Origin: Datisca glomerata | Lineage: Eukaryota; Streptophyta; Magnoliopsida; Cucurbitales; Datiscaceae | Length of the DNA: 64,000 nt | Direction of reading: 5' to 3' | NCBI GenBank assembly: GCA_003255025.1 | Contig: QANY01007891.1 | Location: 1,394,558-1,458,557 of the forward strand | Part shown: positions 59,971 to 64,000 of the stretch, piece by piece | How positions within the stretch are numbered: the first letter of the stretch is position 1 | Layout: every line of letters starts with the position of its first letter | Position numbers and translations under genes: made by a program | Notes under the pieces: generated by a model | What the model saw: the letters and a program-made list of their open reading frames with translations, nothing else | Database searches by the model: none | What the model was told of the DNA's origin: nothing

Positions 59971-60115
59971 GTAACCCATTTTCAGTCTCTATTAAATTTC
60001 TCATTCATTGCTCTCCCATACATGCATTTCATTCATTCATGAGTTACAGTACTCAAATTAATAAGCAACCCACTTTCTTGAACTTTTGAAGAGTAAGGAC
60101 AGTAAGAGGAAGAAG

Positions 60116-63100
60116 ATGCCGCTTGTGAGGGCTCAAGTGAGAAATGAGTACGGATTGGCTCAACCGGAGCTATACAGAGAGGTCGACCGGGATGATGCCA
60201 AAGCTGTGCTTGAAGGTGTTGCTGTTGCTGGCCTCGTTGGAATCTTGAGGCAGCTCGGCGATCTTGCTGAGTATGTTGCTATGTGAACTTACTTTGTTTT
60301 TTTATTTGGTGACTGTTTATTCTTATTTAATGACGTTTACAGGGTTTTTCATGGGCGAGCCTGCATGGTTGCGGATATTGCTCAATTAGCAATTTAAGAT
60401 GGGGAAGAGTAAAAATATTTGAACTGAAATTGGGTTATCTGTAAAAGTTAGATTAAGCTGAAAATTAGTTTGTTTGGGTCATATATTGAGGGAAAATTAG
60501 TAAACTTTTAAGGTTTAATTCTGGAATTGAAATTATGTGTGTAATTCTTTTTGGATGGAGTTGTTTGAAGTAGTGCTAGATAATGAGCTTTATTCAGCAT
60601 TGGTAGAATTAGTTTGACTTTGAGATCAATGAGCTGTATTCACATACCACCTTGGGTGAAGGCATTTAACAGCAAGTGAAAATTTGAAATGCCTTGGTTG
60701 GGCCATTATTCAACCAATGGCATATGTTCAAGGAACTGTAGTTTGGTATGCTTAGTGTAGGAATTTTTTTGCTTTTGGGTTCTCTAGGATTCAAGAAGAA
60801 GATAATGACAAGAGAGTTAGTAATGCTAGAATGATATGATGTTTCATCACTAAGTAGATTTCTTGGGTTTATATATGAGAGAATACTGATAAAAAAATAT
60901 AAGAAATCAAAGAAAATATTAAATAAAGAAGTCAAGAGGAATGAGAAGTACTGATGAGTTTGAAATCTGAGAAAGATTCTGAGTTAATTGAAAGGATAAT
61001 CTAGAAACTCCTGCTCCATGGGAAGGCTTTTCCATGGAAAGGTGTACATTTATGTAATCTGTCTATTTAACTTGTGTTGGCTCGGTAGGAGTCCACCTTT
61101 GAATTAAACATTAAAAAGAAGATTTTCTGGTGTTAATTAGTAACCTTGAGCACTTGGGATTCTGTCTAATTTTTAAAGGAGTCATAGTCTTTATTCGGTG
61201 AAATTACTGAGATGGAGTTTTTGTCGAGTTGTAGATTTGCTACGGAGGTTTTTCATGGATTACAAGAGCAAGTTATGACAACTGCCTCTAGAAGCCACAA
61301 ACTGAGTGTTCGTGTACATGATATTGAGACTGCTATTCCCTACCTTGAGAAGATTTTACTTTCTCAAACGACCCATATTCATTTTGCTTACACACCCAGT
61401 ATGACTCTTGTTCCCAGTTTTTTTTATTGTTGATGCTTCATATATTGACTGTGTCCAATTGTGACCTTATATGATTCAAAAATGTAAAAGTGCAAAGGGT
61501 GCATAGAAATGGAAATTTTAATTCATGCTTGTTATGAGTTTCTGCTATGCTGTTCGGTTAGTGATGTGCAAATATATTTCGGGTTTCAAAGACTTATGTA
61601 AAGCAATTGCAGGTTCTGAGTACCATCCTCGGATTTGGAATGAACAAAATCATTTCATTTATCACGACTTGCCTCGGTTTATTATGGACTCTTATGAAGA
61701 ATGTTACGATCCCCCACGTCTTCACTTGCTCGACAAGTAAACCATCGATTTTCTTTTAGTTCGATGTAATTTCTAAAATGGGGCTGCTATATGTTTGTCT
61801 CCTCTCTGATTTCAGATTTGATAGTGGGGGACCTGGATCGTGTCTAAAGCGATATTCGGATCCAACCTTCTTCAGAAGGGCATCACCAAACTCAGTTAAA
61901 GATGATCGCCATAAACTCCAAAGGGATAGAAAGGCTCGTAAAACTAGGGTACGTGTGATCAAGGTTTTAGAAATACACTACCTCAATATCCCTGTTAACA
62001 ATGTGTGACTTAAAACTTATGAAACTTAAATTGGGCAGAGAAAAGGACCAATGAAGCGATATGGAGAAGTGATGCATGGTGAATCAATTTCCCGTCCCAG
62101 TAGCAGGTATTCTATCTACATTCACATAAATAGCTCAAAAAACTTGCCAGTTGCCACTTTTCAGTATCATCTCTTAACATTTGAGAATGCAGAGCGACCA
62201 TTAGTTCTATCGTAAACGGACATGCCCCTCCTTCTCAAACTGGTACAACTGTCAACGTGAAGCTGAAAACTGAGCCAGTCGACCATTTTGATTCTTTTGA
62301 TTCAAGAATTGGATCTGAACTGATCGAATGTGTTTTTCCGTTAAGTTTTGTGCAGCCTGAAGAGCAAGAATCTAGGGAATCACCATCTTTAAGGTTGATG
62401 GAGTATAATATTGTGGTCGATACATTTTCTCCTGACGAGCGAGCTGGGATCGAATATGGTAAATTTTCAAATAGCGCAACAGAAGAGCAGATTGCAACAT
62501 ATCCATCTTGTGATACATCTTTTCCTGATGAACAAGCTGCGACTGAATGTGGAAATTTTTCTACTAGTGTAATAAAAGAACACATTGCAACTTATCCATC
62601 TTGTGTTGTTTGGGATGAAAAGGCAGAAATAGTAGATCCTCATACTCAACCGTCTTCGAGCGAAGAAGTTCCAGAGATATATGAGTTTGATCTTGATCCT
62701 CCTGAAAGAGAAGTTTTTATTAACCTTGGAAATTATGGCCAACACGATGCATTATCTGATGACGGAAATACCCTGGAATCAACATCAAACAGGAACCAAA
62801 CTGATGAAACCGAAAGTGAACCTGATAATTACGTGGATGCACTCAACACAATTGAATCAGAGTCTGAAAATGATGTATTTTCACAGACGAAACAAGAAGT
62901 TGAGCAACATGCGATCAGCAGAAACTCTGAAGGAGTGGACGAAACGCGTAATCAAAATGGAGAACAATGCACCTCCAACAAAAACTATGAAGGAGCAGAT
63001 GATACGCATGATCTAAAAGTAGAGCAACGTCCCCCCAACACAAACTATGAAGGAGCATGTCAAGCCGATGATCTTACTGCACATAGTTCAGATTGTTGTC

Positions 63101-64000
63101 CTCCAAAACTTGATTCTTACACTGAATCCCAGATCTCCTCCGACAAAGAAATGATGTCAGATCTATCCGGCTTAGTTTCCTCGAAGGATTATACCCCTGA
63201 ACAGATACTAGAAAGTGCTCGGAAGTTTTATAGTTCCGAACGAATTGCAGATGATATGGAGAGCTTAAAATTGGAATCAGTTACTGTTGATCTCTCAATC
63301 TCTGACTCTAATGTATATAGCAGCAGGGAAGATCCATCCGATGAACTTTCGTGCAGTCATTCAATTAAATTTTGGACAAATGGTGGCCTCTTAGGACTTC
63401 AGCCAGCCAAACCTCCTGATTTCACAACTTCAGATGCTGGAAGTGAAAAATCTTTGAACAGAAGGAAAGACGAGAAATCTACTCCTTTAAATCACCCATC
63501 TACGTTCAATGGTAATGATCATGAAGTGAAGCTATCTATGTTAACCGAAAATGACTGTGAAAATAAACAAGATACAAGTTCCACGTTCTTGAGAGTATTT
63601 CATGATGATTATAAAAGTGGTACCTCTCCTGTAGGCTCGTTTCCTTCTTCACCTTTCCTTGAACATATGAAAATCTCTTTCCATCCTCTTAATGGCTTTG
63701 AAACTTCAAAACTGAAATTGAAATTTCCGAATGGTACTAAATCCCAAGAGAGCATTAAAGACGAATTCTCGTCCTTTCAGTTAGACCCAGAACAGGCAAT
63801 TCCTGTGCATGACATTGGTTCTGACTCTGATGATGAGACATTCTGCAGATCATCACCTTATCTATCAGATGATTGTCTTAGTTATCACTCTGAGTCAAGT
63901 TTTGATAATTGGGAATGTCATAAAACTCTGAAAGCTTCATCCCCCAGGAATGATGCAGAATCTTTGATATCCGGCCCTTTACTTGATCTTCCAAGTTTTG
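60116..64000 (+). CDS. SCAR2: SCAR/WAVE family protein, 5' part (runs off the window)
   Basis: Subunit of the SCAR/WAVE complex that activates ARP2/3 for actin nucleation and cell shaping. Exons by eye: 60116-60270, 61235-61398, 61613-61736, 61816-61948, 62039-62106, and a giant exon 62193 to beyond 64000, all in frame, with at least 817 residues visible. The N-terminal SCAR homology domain (about 1-190) is clear: [60 protein letters not shown]. The large exon is acidic, low-complexity linker with a conserved [16 protein letters not shown] motif near 63380-63425. The C-terminal WH2/acidic region would lie beyond the window. A TTG at 60086 is in frame, but ATG 60116 matches the family start. 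It resembles Arabidopsis SCAR2 (ITB1/DIS3) or SCAR4; the member is uncertain. Confidence 0.92.

Noticed and set aside
60086..60115. Upstream TTG-started extension of SCAR
   Set aside because: The ATG at 60116 gives the conserved MPL...RNEYGL start of SCAR proteins.
42750..64000. A metabolic gene cluster of phytochelatin synthase, alcohol oxidase and SCAR
   Set aside because: The three act in unrelated processes and are separated by transposons and ordinary intergenic DNA; no co-regulation signal is seen.

Overview
This window comes from a flowering-plant nuclear genome, almost certainly a eudicot. It is AT-rich with GT-AG introns. Its genes encode plant-specific families: a leucine-rich-repeat (LRR) receptor-like protein, phytochelatin synthase, a long-chain alcohol oxidase and a SCAR/WAVE subunit. 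The rest is mostly plant retrotransposons and CACTA transposons. I cannot name the species from sequence alone.

Layout: (1) 791-2173, minus strand: a single-exon LRR receptor-like protein gene. (2) About 3.2-41.5 kb: a nest of transposable elements that I read as ONE old LINE (minus strand) split into pieces by later insertions. The LINE pieces are 3249-4241, 17560-20982, 31315-31520 and 35284-36238. They are separated by copia element A (4242-17559), copia element C (20983-31314) and copia element D (31521-35283). CACTA element 1 (36239-41521) sits near the LINE 5' end. Second-layer insertions are a 2.4-kb solo LTR (E1) inside the integrase of A, a solo LTR (B) inside the 3' LTR of A, and a mosaic block of plastid DNA (psbC, trnV-GAC, ycf2, atpE) inside the RNase H of D. 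A later 698-bp tandem duplication copied the B/A boundary. Five-base target-site duplications (TSDs) can be read for A, B, C, D, E1 and E2, and the LINE reading frame resumes across the A and C insertions, so the order of events is well supported. (3) 42750-47007, plus strand: an eight-exon phytochelatin synthase gene with the catalytic triad at Cys56, His162 and Asp180 and a short C-terminal domain. (4) 47038-54030: a second, inverted CACTA element starting about 30 bases after the phytochelatin synthase stop codon. It carries a second copy (E2) of the E solo LTR. (5) 55897-58606: a three-exon long-chain fatty alcohol oxidase gene. (6) 60116 to beyond the window end: a SCAR/WAVE gene whose first five exons and part of a very large sixth exon are visible.

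The four host genes are unrelated in pathway (receptor-like protein, heavy-metal chelation, lipid oxidation, actin nucleation) and do not form a cluster. I found no CRISPR array, no intact tRNA or rRNA gene, and no convincing new biological system. The most interesting items are the resolvable insertion history, the rearranged plastid DNA, the pair of related CACTA elements (one containing a LINE ORF1-like zinc-knuckle ORF), and the shortened phytochelatin synthase. Exon boundaries were placed by eye from splice sites and family conservation.
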